Source: Blasia pusilla
Lineage: Eukaryota; Marchantiophyta; Marchantiopsida; Blasiales
Length of the DNA stretch: 64,000 nt
Direction: 5' to 3'
Assembly: GCA_050084515.1 (NCBI GenBank)
Contig: CM114271.1
Coordinates: 31,744,001-31,808,000 of the forward strand
Position 1 is the first letter of the stretch, and each line of letters opens with the position of its first letter. The notes below the pieces were generated by a model that worked only from the letters and a program-made list of their open reading frames with translations, did no database searches and was not told the DNA's origin. This document shows, one piece after another, positions 33,680-45,481 of this stretch. Position numbers and translations under genes: made by a program.

Positions 33680-36000
33680 ATCTATGCATATACATTATCT
33701 ACGTACCTGGTGCCAGATAGTCAAATCCATCCTTCCTTCTGTTGCTTCCATCTGAAGGAAACAAATGACTTCTCCTAGATGTGTCATTCTCAACTCCTTC
33801 TTCATCAAGTCCTCAACAAATTTTAGCAATGGTGTACAATCGCTAATGAGTCTAGCTTCATCTGTGCATCAAGCCAATTGAGCAAAAGTTTCTTGCTTGT
33901 TCACAATGTGGACATTTGTTTCATTATGACATCTTCAAAATCCTTCTTTGATCCGAAAACTATCCATCATTTGATGACAGTCTTGGTGAATGTTTGAGTC
34001 AATAAATAGACTTGTGCAGTCTACATACTTGATCTTGGCAAGCAAGATCTGATATCCCCTTAGTCATCTCCATGTATCTTCCTCTTCAAGTATTTACCGT
34101 TTAGAAATGTTGTCTTTACATCCATCTAATGTGCTTCAAGATCAAACTGTGCTGCCAAAGCAAGCATAGCTCGAATTGAAAATTGTGTTGACTATAGGGG
34201 AGGATGGCTTGGTGTAGTCCACACCATAAATATGTGAGTAGCCTTTTGAACCTAATCTACCTTTGTACCTTTCAATGCTCCCATCTGCCTTATACTTGAT
34301 TTTGAAAACCCATTTACATCCCAAGGCCTTTCTACTTTATGGGAGTGAGGTGAATGACCATGTGTTAACAATTCAACTTCATGGATTCATGCTCTTCCTC
34401 CACTGCATCCCTCTAGTGAACTTCTTGTTGCACAAAGAGCGTCTTTATAGGTCTTGGGTTCTTCAATATGGACATTCTTCTCTAATTGACTCAATAACAC
34501 ACGAGTCAACTTCTCCTTCTCTACATTCCTTGCCTACAATTCTTGATGTGCTGGATCATATTTCTGGACTTGCCTTGAAACCCTTTCAGATCTTCTTGGT
34601 CTAGGTCTTGCTTCTGTTGGAACTGTTGTTGGATTCTATGTGAACAATCCGTGGCTCCATCTGAACTTGCTCTAGTGCAACATCAATAAGTGTGTTATAT
34701 TTTGGAATCACATTAGCACTTGTACTAGTGCTTGGAGTGATAATACTTGGTGATTGTATATCTACTCCTCCAGTGGTCGTCCATGTTGGAGCTAGTAAGG
34801 ATCCTACCAAAATTGTTCCCCAAACCTTCACAAACTCAAACAAGGTATCTTTGTCCTTCTCTTCACACTATGAGCATATGCCATGTTGCCCTCCAGGAAT
34901 TTTACATCCCTAAAGGTAATGATAATCTTGTTGAATTTCTTCTGCAACCTGTATGCTTATCTTTGCTTGTCATAACCAAGAAGAGTAACTTCTTTTGATT
35001 TTACATCTGCTATTGTTACCCCAACTTTGTATTTTAAGGTATAACAACAATTCTTGATTATGATATGTCCTCCTATTTGATCAAACTGATCCACTGAAAA
35101 TAGATTCTTCTTGAGACTAGAGACAAACAGCATAGCCGAGACTACAGTTTCTACTCCATTCAAATGCTTGATGCACACAGACCCTGGTCCTTGAATAGGC
35201 TAGGATGTATCATCTCCCAAATATATGACTAACTGTTGATCTGCATTTCTTACTTGAAACGTGTGCTGAGGTAGTGAGGCATATGCTAAGTAGCTCCTTT
35301 ATCCACATATCAAGCTGTATCTAGAGTATTTTAGGCATTCATTGCTATTGCGTAGAGTTGAGACTCAAAAATATTACTCTACTATAGTTTCTGCAGTATT
35401 CTAGGATAGTTCTTGAACATGTTTCCTAAGTGCTTACAATAGAAACAGGGCATTGATATGATAGAAATTCTTCTAGCAGAGGAGACTAGAAGGTAGAGGA
35501 AGGTAGAGGAAACTTTGCATTGAATCTTTTCTTCACACCATTACAAAGTTTTGTTGATGACTCAACACCCCCATCCATATTTTTCAGGCCTTTATAAATT
35601 TGAGGCATGCTATGCATTAGATCTGACACGTTCTCTTCCGCATTGATGTTAGTCCCAACAACTATCAGTTGATCTAGAATGGATGTTATGCGGTTAATGC
35701 TAGACTAGAGAACTACAAATGCCTCTCATCTATAAACACTTCAGATCTGTTGTTTACTTCTCAATGCAGCATCTTCCATGCTCAACGTAGAATGTTCCCT
35801 ATTTTCCTCAATTCTGACTACACTTCAGATCGGTTGTACTCAAGGAACCAGAACCTATTGTAGACTAATTAACATTGAGTAGCTTTGAGAAGTATCATCT
35901 CAGATAGCATCATGTTTGATAATAAGTACACAATCTGGGTTGACGTAATGTGACTTTGGCGTGATAAAGTGAATTCAACAACTTTCGAGTTAGTAGCCAT
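33680..36000 (-). pseudogene. Ty1/copia element, internally decayed
   Basis: The gag start is the ATG at 35,998-36,000 (minus), reading MATNSKVVEFTLS. A gag core with LMHSMPQIYKGL near 35,600 follows, then a protease/integrase N-terminal block at 35,178-34,957 (VVSAMLFVSSLKKNLFSVDQ) and an RT block at 34,324-34,142 (GCKWVFKIKYKADGSIERYK, then GYSHIYGVDYTK). Most of integrase and the RT catalytic part are missing or unreadable. The order gag-PR-IN-RT and the KWVFK motif are typical of copia. LTRs were not resolved. Confidence 0.8.
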
Positions 36001-37078
36001 TGCTGATATGCTTTGAATGCAACCTATTTATGGAAGGATTTAGGGTATATAGTCTCCAAATAAGGGCTGGTAGGATACAGAGTGTGGCAAAATATTCTGG
36101 TCTTAGTTAATAGCACTATTGGCTAGGACTCTTACTTTGTGTATTAGACAACAAAAGATCTACTTGTGTCTATTTAGAAACTCTGTAAGTTTAACTTGAT
36201 CTAAAGCAGAAAGTATTTAAACACATTGGATGTGTTTTGCATGTGAAGAAGATAAAGAAGGCAAGTTCATAGGAACGCTAAAGTCTAGCCATGTTTCTAA
36301 ACTATGTTGAAGAATACACATCCTGCATTCTCATATTCTCGATGATTGGCATTGCACAACTTATTTATCATGTTTATATGTAGCCTAAGAGAGCTTGCTC
36401 ATTGTATCATGAATTTTGTGCAAAGTAGACCAAATAGTGACCCTAGATTTCATTCCAATGCAGCAACTTTGGACAAAGAATTAGGGCTACACCAAAATGT
36501 GTTAAACAATTCTAGCATTACCACCTTAGAAAATTAAACATATGCTTTTGCTATGGTGTTGTGAATTTTTTGCAGGAGACCAAGTAGTTTCATGGCTTCT
36601 TCTATATTGTTGTGCTTGCCCACTACTTTGGTTTTGGTATCCACTAATGGTTTCTCATCTTGCTCCCATAGTTCAGGCCCTATATAGAGAGAGAATGAGA
36701 CTATACTCAAATGGTAGTGCATAACAGAGTGTGAGTACTCACACTATCAATTCCGGTGTCACTTGCTTACCAATATTAGCATATGCTCTTGCTTTCTTGC
36801 TCTTTGTGTTATGAATTTGTGCAAGAGCCTTAGTAGTGACCATAGATTTCATCCCCAAAATATCTCAAGGTGCAAAAGTTTAGTTGTGTTCCCATTTCTT
36901 CTTCCATGTTGTTCTGCTATGACTGCTTCACCATTGCTTTGGTTATGGGTTTCACAAGTAGAGATGGGCCCCTCATAGGTTGCTGGTGCTAGTTGATTTT
37001 GATGGTAAGGTGATAACCATGCTTCATGTTTAGAGAGGAGGATGAAGACATATAGAAAAGAGTGTAAATGGAAAGACT
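36001..37078. repeat. Unassigned DNA with three related segments
   Basis: No gene recognised. Segments near 36,395-36,480, 36,540-36,660 and 36,770-36,965 share a core of ATGAATTT(T)GTGCAA, a GTGACC...AGATTTCAT block or equivalent, and TTGTTGTGCT/CTTTGGTT(A/T)TGG words. This could be subterminal repeat sequence of the downstream CACTA element, but no CACTA terminus was found. Confidence 0.4.
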
Positions 37079-37377
37079 TTGAGTGATCAACCTCAAAAGT
37101 CTACAATTCAATTGGCTCTAGAAGAGGAGGAGATTAAGTTAGAGAAAATCGTGCAATTTGAAGAAAATTTTAGGAAGCAAGAAGAAGAGTCTGCACAACA
37201 TTACATTCATGAGGCTATTGTTCCTCTAGAGGAGAAACAAAGATGGCTTGAAGAGGCCAAAGCAATGGCTTATTGGCAGGAATGTACTTGGGAAAAAGTA
37301 TGTGCAGCCTATACAAAGCGTACAAAATCGGAGGACGAGTGGTTGCACATAAACCTTAAGGATTGGTCTCCTAAGAA
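37079..37377 (+). CDS. Charged coiled-coil exon, possibly CACTA-encoded
   Basis: An open frame of 100 codons starting MSDQPQKS. It is rich in Glu, Lys and Gln with a heptad-like pattern (EEEEIKLEKIVQFEENFRKQ) and Trp-containing segments (AYWQECTWEKV). The ORF stop overlaps a perfect GTAAGT donor at 37,378-37,383, so the coding exon may continue by splicing. It lies upstream of the TNP2 gene and could be its first exon or a second element gene. Function unknown. Confidence 0.4.
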
Positions 37378-37739
37378 GTAAGTTTGTTTTAAAAAATACA
37401 CGATGCTTAAATAAGGAGTAGTCTCATTTCATGTTTGTAGATGTTAGACATAACAATCATTGAAATTGATTGGATAATGTATGTATCTTGTGGTGTTGCA
37501 ATTGACAAGTGGAGCTTCTAGTCTGTGAAAAATATACAGGTACTTTCATTCTCTTATAATTCTATCAAAATCTGAAATTGATAAATGTTTAATTCATTGA
37601 AATCATAAAACTCCATATGATCAATAGAGCTAATCATCATTTTCTTTTCTATTTTGTGGTTCATTAGGAGCTCTACATCCCCTACTGACTAGCCAAAATC
37701 ACCATGAGCCAAACGTTGAGCGCTAGAAAGGGTAGACAA

Positions 37740-39765
37740 CCACTTAATCATCCGGATAGAATTTTATGACATGACTTCAAACTTTGGCGCCGAGAGCAGG
37801 CTCGGGCTAGAAGGGATGGTATAAAGTGAGTTAGGTGTCCTTGTAGTGTATGCAAAGGACAAAGAAGTTCCTTGCCCAAAGTGGAGGAGCGTAAATGAAA
37901 AACCCAACGTTTCTCTCTGCGTAGATTATGGAAAGGTAGAGAAGAATGGGACTCATCTGATGATGAATGGTTGAAACAAGATGAGCATGAGAGAATAGTA
38001 CATGAAGTCATTGTCATGAATTCTGCTAAACCTTTGAATATGCACGCCTATGATGGGCCAATAGATCTCACCAAATCTCAACCTCTAGCATATCAAGAAG
38101 GCGTAGATAACAAAGTTGATGTGCATAGAATGTTGAATGACGTTTTTTTCCCAATACAATGATCTTCATGACGAAGAAGGCATATCGGATAGGGGGGAAA
38201 GAGAGGGGAACGATGATCAAGATGACATGGATGAAGACCCTAGAAATGTAGACGAAGAGATGGCTGATGCATGTAAGCCTCTTTATTTCGGTGCTAGAGT
38301 AATAATGTTGGCATTTTTTATGCAGCTATTTAATATTGCAGGAACACATAATTTACCCAAGGTAGCTATAGATGAACTTTTGAAGTTGCTTGGGAAGCAT
38401 GTCCTACCACTCGGAAACAATGTGCCGCAAAGTCATCATGTAGCTAAGAAACTCATGGTGAAGTTGGGGTTGAGTTACGATACCATCCATGCTTATCCAC
38501 ATGGTTGCGTTTTATTCTAAGGGGACTACCACGCTCTTAATCAATTTCCAAAGGGCTATGCATAAAGATTTAGATAAGTTGGAAAGTCATTGATATCTTG
38601 CAAAGTTCTTCGTCATTTCCCAATCATTCGTAGATTACGACGCATGTTTAGATCCAAAATCTTGTCTGAGTTTATGTGTTGGGGTCCTCTTAACCAAAGC
38701 AGAGATGGTTAAGTTCGACATATAGCAGACTCTAGGGCTTGGAAGCATGTAGGCCATATATATCCTGATTTTAGGAGTGAAGATAAATTGTAGATTTGGA
38801 TTAGCATTAGATGGGGTGAATCCATTCTCGGAGAAGGCGAGTTCATGGTCAACTTAGCCAATGTATTAGTGAATTAAAATTTACCTCCTTGGTTGCAAAC
38901 AAATTTTTTTTTTTTCCAGTTGGCTTTGATCATCACTCGAAAAGAGTGTCAATAGCGAGAACATTGACACTTTGTTGGCTCCCATAGTAGAGGAGTTTGC
39001 AAAGTTGTAGGGAGGTGTTGATTTCCATGATGTGAGGAAATTGGATGGACATAAGAAATTCACCTTCAAAGCCTTGATTTTCTGGACCATCAATGACTAC
39101 CCTGCATATGGGTTGATCTCAAGACAAAGCCATGGTGGAAAGCTAGCCTACACAGTGTGTGGGCCTCAAGTAGATTCCGACTTCTCTAAGGACTGTGGCA
39201 AACCAATATGTCTTGGTCATTGTCGTTATCTCAAACAAAACCATCATTGGTGAGGGAGGAAGTATGGATCATTTTCAATGGGAAAGGAAAGTCTAGGCCA
39301 CCTCCCACAAGGATTACAACAATGGAGCATACTCAATGGGCAGAGGATAAACAAAAATACCATGAGAGAGGGGATAGAGAAGATAGTCCTGATGACCCTT
39401 ACAAGAAAATCGGAGTAAAGCCTAGAGGAATCCTATTTTCATTGCCCTATTGGGAAGTATCCTACTTGATTATAAGTTTTTGCATTATGTAAGGAAGCTG
39501 TTTTTTTATTTTATTTTATGGAAGTACACTAGATATTTCCTCAACTATATCTAATTTGATAGCATTTATTGATTTGATATACCTTAGATGTCATGCATGT
39601 AGAGAAGAATATTTCTAAAAGTGTTGTGAAAAGACTGTTTGGGATACATGATACAGTGAAAGTGAGGCAAGATATGGAAAAAAGACAAATCCGATCCCAC
39701 TTATGGCTTAAACCTCACCCTTCTAGAAATGGAGGTACTGTCAAACTTATAGCCAACTATGTTCT
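37740..39765 (+). pseudogene. CACTA TNP2-type transposase, N-terminal part
   Basis: In order: a transposase-associated zinc-type segment near 37,830-37,960 (VRCPCSVCKGQR, with later Cys lost), an acidic linker, the TNP2 core start at 38,137-38,520 (ADACKPLYFGA, HHVAKKLMVKLGLSYDTIHA, PHGCVLF), DSRAWKHVG...PDF near 38,730, and FTFKALIFWTINDYPAYGL with SHGGKLAYTVCG and CGKPICLGHCR at 39,062-39,225. The start of the DUF4218 region (MHVEKNISKSVVKRLFGI) lies at 39,593. Multiple stops and shifts show decay. The frame is then cut by the gypsy insertion and resumes at 48,585. TNP2 proteins excise and reinsert CACTA elements. Confidence 0.85.
39761..39765. repeat. Gypsy target-site duplication (left)
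   Basis: GTTCT directly before the element's left end; identical to 48,585-48,589. Confidence 0.85.
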
Positions 39766-40210
39766 TGTAATGTCTAAGTGTTTCTTATTTACAGTCAATT
39801 GTAGAGTTCGATCCCCAAGAGGATCATTGTTGGATGAAAAGAGAGTATAAGATGATGATTATGTTGTAAAAGGGTAATTGATTATGTAATTCAATTGTAG
39901 TATTCTAGTATCAGCTTCCGATCCTTCTTAGTACCTATGTTTTCTTCTTCAATTCTCTTGAGTGGAGTTTAAAGGACGCTCAGGCAATTTGTTCTCTCAT
40001 CATCTTGGAACCTCAACGAGACCTCAAGAATAAAGCTGGCTTCTCCTACTTTCGGAACTCAATCCGTCGGGGCAGGTTACTCTCTGTCAAACAGATTTCA
40101 TACAACTTTATATTGATAATTCCATTGATGAGAAAGGTGCGCCTGATTCACTCTTCACTCGGCAGACCCAAAAAGAATGTTCAGACATAAGCATCGCACA
40201 TCAGAATGAA
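39766..40210 (-). repeat. Gypsy 3' LTR, U3 part missing
   Basis: It aligns colinearly with 47,429-47,873. Homology stops at 40,210, so about 711 bp present in the other LTR is absent. In element orientation the missing part is the U3 side. No polypurine tract is visible next to the break. The word CCAAAAAGAAT occurs on both sides of the breakpoint (about 40,169 and 40,218). Confidence 0.85.
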
Positions 40211-41033
40211 AAGGGTCCAAAAAGAATAAGGGCGGGGTGACTTCGTGGCTACCCCTGGTACTAGTTGCGCCTTTCCGTGGTAGTCGGACGGGGGTCACTT
40301 GCGTCCAATCTAACGCCTCCTCTGCGGTCAATTCCTGCTTGTGAATATAAAGGTGAATCAAGAAAGGAGAGAGGAAGGACTTTGTGCTTGGATGAAGCAC
40401 ATCCACCATTCCTTGTACATGCCCGTCCACAAAAGCAGCAAAGTCGACTCTTGGGGCTTCGAGGTCGAGGTGTTGATTCCAGATAATGTAACACATCTTC
40501 AAGATCTTGTTCGTCAGATAGTAAGAACGAGCGGGATAAAACAGGGTCATCAGATGTTTGCAAAACTAACCAAAGACGGGCGAAGAGAGTGACGAAGCCT
40601 TGTAGCCGTTCCTGCCCAGGCGCTCAGACGTGACACAACCGAGTGCTAAAAGATCTTCATGTTTGACGAGCACCTCCGTGTCATACTCGTACTCTGGCGC
40701 AGCCGGGAGCAGATAAGTTGCTCTCCAGTCGTCCGCCGTCCAGTGTTGGGGCTGAGCTCGATACCGAAGACCCTTCTTTCAAAATTTGGCGACTGCAGAC
40801 GCCGAGCGAAGCTCGCCCAGGAGTTCTCCTGATGTTAGAGTCCAGTTGGCTTGAAAGAAAGTTGCCAACGATCTCTCCTCCAGCGCTTCGATCAGCTCCG
40901 GTGATAGCTTGACCGTCGACATCGCCGCGCTTTGCAGAATGGGTGTGGCGTCTTCGCGAGGCATGTTGCTAGGTCGATCTCGATGGACACCGCGCTTTGG
41001 CCTGCTACGCAACTTCGTGGTGATCCCGTCCAT
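40155..41033 (-). pseudogene. Additional ORF downstream of gypsy integrase
   Basis: One reading frame runs on minus from the ATG at 41,033 (or about 40,920, MSTVKLSPELIEAL) to 40,155, interrupted only by two in-frame stops near 40,779 and 40,570. The predicted product of about 290 residues is helical in character, with segments such as LEERSLATFFQANW, WTADDWRATYLLPAAPEYE, VLVKHEDLLALG, DFAAFVDGHVQGMVDVL and SFLSPFLIHLYIH. No membrane span or known domain was recognised. The position, after integrase and before the 3' LTR, is where some plant gypsy lineages keep extra or env-like ORFs. Its last part overlaps LTR sequence at the deletion junction, so the native C terminus is lost. Confidence 0.55.
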
Positions 41034-41306
41034 GAAAATACCCGCTTAGGTACGCCAGACTGCTCTTATAGTCCGCTCCCCCCTCGTCCGTTCTTGGTCG
41101 TGGCGCTGGGGCTGTAACAAGAAAGTAGGCGCTTCGCGGCTTCGCCACGCTTCCCCTTCCTATGTTCCTGCGCTTCGCTGCTTCGCGAAGCATGGGCTGT
41201 CTGGAACCTCGGTGCTTCGCTACTTCGCGAAGCACTGTATATCTTGAACTTCTGTGCTTCGTGACTTCGCAAAGCACGGGGCGTTCGCCTACCCCTTCCT
41301 CATGTT
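41034..41306 (-). other. Gypsy spacer with CTTCGCGAAGC repeats
   Basis: Between integrase and the extra ORF lie three copies of a segment of about 45-60 bp containing CTTCGC...TTCGCGAAGCA (near 41,168, 41,212 and 41,257). The core TTCGCGAA is palindromic. Similar GCTTCGCTGAGCTTCGC words occur in the right LTR near 48,350. Confidence 0.6.
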
Positions 41307-42476
41307 TCAATCATCCTCAGGTTCGGGCTCATAATACCGGCGCACATGCATTCCATTGACTCGCGTGGGCAAGGATTCTCCCTGTGAGGTTTCTAATTGG
41401 AGGGATCCATTATCATAGATGGCCAATACCCGGTAGGGTCCCATCCAATTTAATTTTAATTTTTCGGGGAACTTTAGTCGCCGGTTATCATACAATAGCA
41501 CTAAGTCGCCAACATTGATAGATTGTGGCCGGAGATGTCGATCGTAACGTTTCTTACGTTCTTTTTGCACTTGGGCTGTCCGTCGTAACGCGAGCATGCG
41601 TGCTTCTTCCAACTCCACTAGGGTCTCATTCCTGTGTTCGATAACTTCGTCCGCAGCTTCCGTTCTTGTGCCCTCCAATACCCGATAAGTGGGCAACGCC
41701 CATTGAATAGGTGTTAAGGGATGTACGCCATAAGTCAGGAAGAACGGGGTGTAGTTTGTCGTCACCTTCTCAACTGTTCGGTACGCCCATAATGCTGGGG
41801 CAATTTTTGTGTCCCAATCATAGGAATAGGTTACCGTTAATCGATTCAATATTCGGCAAATGAGGCCATTCGATTTTTCCGTCAACCCGTTGGCTTTAGG
41901 GTTGTAGGGAGTGGTTTTCTGATGCTTAATGAGAAAGTGGGAAGTGAGAGACTCAATAGACTGGTTCAGGAAGTGCGTCCCCCGGTCACTGACTAGTTCC
42001 AACGGACAGCCATAACGCGTGATAATCATCTCGTATAAAAACTTAGCCACTGTTTCACTGTCATCTTTCCGTGTGGCTACTGCTTCAACCATCTTAGTAC
42101 AATAGTCCGTGGCGATAAGAATATACTTCCGCCGGGTTTGGCGAGTGGCCGGGGAGATAGGGCCTACGAAGTCAATGCCCCATTTTTCAAAAGGAGCTAG
42201 GGGCATGATGGGGACCAAAGGCCACCGCGAGTCGCTGTGGGTCGACCGCCTTTGACAGGCATCACAACTCCGAATAAAATTACCTACATCTTTGTACATA
42301 GTCGGCCACCAATATCGTGCGGCCAAAATTTTCTTCACGGTATTTTTTACCGCATAGTGTCCACCGGAATCAGCCACATGCAGAGCTCTGATGACCTGGG
42401 GAACCTCTTCAGCTTCCAAGCATCTTCGATGCTCTTCATCAGCACCTAATTTGAATAAGACCCTTGATGAGCTCAT
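41307..42476 (-). CDS. Ty3/gypsy integrase domain
   Basis: 389 open codons. An N-terminal HHCC zinc module (ALHVADSGGHY, then CDACQRR) leads into the DDE core: GIDFVGP with the first Asp, LVSDRGTHF with the second, and NGLTEKSN with the Glu. The C-terminal segment has DLVLLYDN, KLKLNWMGPYRVL and NGMHVRRYYEPE. No chromodomain is visible. It inserts element cDNA into the genome. The ATG at 42,476 is internal; the protein would be released from a polyprotein. This is the best preserved part of the element. Confidence 0.9.
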   Translation of the reverse strand: MSSSRVLFKLGADEEHRRCLEAEEVPQVIRALHVADSGGHYAVKNTVKKILAARYWWPTMYKDVGNFIRSCDACQRRSTHSDSRWPLVPIMPLAPFEKWGIDFVGPISPATRQTRRKYILIATDYCTKMVEAVATRKDDSETVAKFLYEMIITRYGCPLELVSDRGTHFLNQSIESLTSHFLIKHQKTTPYNPKANGLTEKSNGLICRILNRLTVTYSYDWDTKIAPALWAYRTVEKVTTNYTPFFLTYGVHPLTPIQWALPTYRVLEGTRTEAADEVIEHRNETLVELEEARMLALRRTAQVQKERKKRYDRHLRPQSINVGDLVLLYDNRRLKFPEKLKLNWMGPYRVLAIYDNGSLQLETSQGESLPTRVNGMHVRRYYEPEPEDD

Positions 42477-44104
42477 AAGGGCCTATCCGATGTAAAAAAC
42501 TGCGCGTTCTTCCGCCGTCATCGGGGCGGAAGTCGCAGAGTCATTAAAAACGCAGAATATTCGTGATACAACGATCGGCTCAACTGCGTTCCTCTATGAT
42601 CCGGAAAACAGATCTTCATCGGAAAGGTATCATCGATGATTGGGTGAGGTCCGCGTTTGTCATCCTCAACCGGAAAGAAAATCGGCATTGGTATGCACCT
42701 TGCCGCACGGGTCACCACATCGAATGTGAATTCTTGTAGCAACAAGATCCACCGTGCAATGCGTCTTAACAGTCGGCTTTCACCATTAAGGGTCCGAGTG
42801 CAAAATGATCCACATGAAAGACAAATTGCACCCTAATAAATAGTGTCGGAACTTTTACACGAAGAAGACCATGCCTAACGCCTCTCGTTCGGTGGTTGTA
42901 TATTTCTCTTTGTCACCGATAGTTGTCGGCCGGCGTAGTAAATTGGAAAATCATGTTTGTGCTCATCCAATTGGCTGAGCACTACTCCAATGGCAAAGGA
43001 GGACGTGTCTACATACACGTGGAAGGGTTTGGTCCAATCGGGGACCAAGGCACAGAGCCTTCGCAACGCGTCTTTTAAGGTGTCGAATGCCACTTGGCAC
43101 GCTGGTGTCCACTCCCATTCGTGGTCTTCTTAAGTAATGCAAGAAGAGCCGCTTTTACCGCGTAATCTTTAATGAACCATCGATAATACCCGACATGGCC
43201 CAAGAATCCTCTCAATTCCCGGAGATTAGTGGGTGGTTCCAATGCAACGATAATATCCACCTTGGCCTTGTCGACCTCAATTCCTTGCGCCGACACTCGG
43301 TGTCCCTGCAGAATTCCTTGTTTCATAGCGATATAGGATTTGTCCGGATGAAGGGACAAATGCACCAGCGACAACGTCTGAGTGTTAACTCTAACTTTTC
43401 AAGATGTTCGGCCTCCGTGCTAAAGATAAAAAATCGTCTAAAAAGATTTCGATTTAACTTCCGGTTACTCCTGGAAGATGGAGATCATCATCGTTGGAAA
43501 GTAGTGGGGCATTGCACAACCCAAAAGGCATTACGCGATATGCGAAAGTTCCCGATCCGTCGTGAACGTTGGGAGGGGACGATCCTTTTTCTTATGGATA
43601 CCTGGTTGTACCCCGAATACCCGCCCAAAAGGTATACCGCCGTGCCCGGCCACTTTATCCAAAATATCGCCGGTAAAAGGTAGAGGATGGTGGTCTTTAA
43701 GGTGGCCGCATTTAATTTTCGATAGTCCTGGCACACTCGGATTTTGCCCGTTTGTTTTTAGGCACAATTACGATGGGCGACACCCACTCGCCGCTTAACA
43801 CCGGATAGATTATTCTGCGCCGAGACGCTAATCGATCTCGCCCTTGACTAACAATGAGTACTTTGGGTTCAATCGATATTGTCGCATTCGCACCTTAGGG
43901 ACAACGCTTCTTTAAGATCAATTCGTGTTCACCATATTGTGCGGGAATGCCTCTCATTTCATCCATAGAGTATGCAAAGACATCCAAATACTCAAACAAT
44001 AGTCTTTTATATTTTATAAGAGTGGGAGGAGACAAATCCGCCGAAAGGCGTAGAGATTTTTTATCTGCAATATTGACCTGGACATAGTCCTGCTCCTGAA
44101 CCAT
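42477..44104 (-). pseudogene. Gypsy reverse transcriptase and RNase H, broken
   Basis: Minus-strand blocks in order: a pre-RT linker (44,104-43,895, FEYLDVFAYSMDEMRGI), RT block CQDYRKLNAATLK near 43,720, the catalytic box near 43,433-43,447 reading FLDD, GHRVSAQGIEVDKAKVD near 43,300, LRELRGFLGHVGYYRWFI near 43,200, then RNase H wording at 43,093-42,875 (PFHVYVDTSSFAIGVVLSQ, with the first catalytic Asp) and LLLQEFTFDVVTR near 42,740. At least four frameshifts separate them. Confidence 0.85.
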
Positions 44105-44449
44105 GTTTTCTGTAAACTAGAAGGTGCTATGACCTAGCTTCTTTTCCTCTCGAGTCGACCTTGGCTTGGAGGGTACTGACTCCTCATCTATTTCATAACA
44201 TTCTAAATAATATACATTGGACGAGGACTCAGTAGCGGTGGTGTTGTCTTGATCTGACGTATAGCCGTCGTCAGTCAGTGGCGTCTCTCCTTGGGGTGGT
44301 CGAGATTTCCACGATAGCTTGATGAGCCGCTTCGAGTCCTGATTCGGCGCCTAGAACGTGAACCGTCGCCTTTTCCAATATGTAGTCACTCTCGCGCCAT
44401 ACAACTAGGGTCTTCCGATGAGCAAAGGATAGCCCGTCGCGGTCAGGGG

Positions 44450-44857
44450 CTATAAGACTAAGTAGTCCAACATAAACAACACCCCCCCGAGCATGGTCGG
44501 AATTTGCGTGAGCTGTCCGAGGGGTCTCTTCCGGGATTGATCTGCAAACCGCAAGTACTTGTCTGTGGGCTCGTACACCGTGTACCCTAGGGCCCGAGCT
44601 GTTTGCTCCGTCATAATATTGATTCCGCTTCCGGAATCAATGGGGACCTTCTTAATGGTATGGCCCTCAATCTCCACCTCCACTTCGGGGGCTCCCAAGT
44701 CCTCGACTTGGATACGGAACAGGTCCACCACTAGCAACTGCTTCGCTGCCTTCCTAGGTCTTTTGCGGCTGATTTTCCATTGCTGCAGGATTTTTCCGTA
44801 TACTGGGTTATCCATTAGCAACTGCAGCAGGGTTATGTTGGCCGGTGTTGACGCCAA
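44450..44857 (-). pseudogene. Gypsy aspartic protease region
   Basis: An open frame of 135 codons with the retropepsin-like motif IDSGSGINIM (catalytic Asp in D-S-G), then ARALGYTVYEP and a C-terminal GGVLFMLDYLVL flap/core segment. It would process the gag-pol polyprotein. It is out of frame with both neighbouring ORFs through small indels. Confidence 0.8.
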
Positions 44858-44887
44858 GTCCTCAAGAAATAAATGACGCTTCTAGGA

Positions 44888-45481
44888 CTAGTGGTGATGT
44901 CGCCATGGCTTGGATCGTGACAGGTTGGCCTTTGCCTTCTCTGGGGTCTGTTTCCCCTCTGGTTCCTGGGCCTCCCGCACTTGAGCACGGACCTGGTCCT
45001 CCACGTCCTGATGGAAGTATTTCGGATGACTTCGGTCAAAGGCCGGGTCCACATCGCCTTTGAGGATGGCCTTTCCGACACGTAAGGTGTTCACCGCTTT
45101 GTTCTTGGGCTCCTGAGCTTCGCGCGAAGACGAAGCACCCTTCTTTACCTTTGGGGTCCCCGCGGTTTGACTCTTTGATCTCGTGGTGACCGCCAACACT
45201 GTTTCTTGAAATTCTTTGGGCCAGTCCGATGATTCTTCGTTGGCCCCTTGGGTCGAGTCTTCCTCGCTGATGGTGACTCGCTTTGGTCTCGGGGACACTA
45301 CTTCTTCCACCCGGACCAGTTGTACATTTACATCGTTCTTGGGCTCTGGTTGAGCCGCTGGAGTATTTACATACCTGACCAATAAACGTGGGACCTTAGG
45401 CTCGGGCATTCCACGGCGGTGTGCCGCCTTTCTTGCGTTCCGCGATAAGGGATTGAGTCCCACGGTCGCCGGTTTGGGCAA
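44888..45481 (-). pseudogene. Gypsy gag-protease linker ORF
   Basis: A charged 197-codon frame rich in Lys, Glu, Pro and Ser (for example KRVTISEEDSTQG), with VNTLRVGKAILKGDVDPAF near its end. It connects the zinc-knuckle part of gag with the protease and has no recognised domain. Confidence 0.6.

Noticed and set aside
39790-39815. tRNA T-arm-like GAGTTCGATCCCC
   Set aside because: No acceptor or anticodon arms around it; it is LTR sequence present in both copies.
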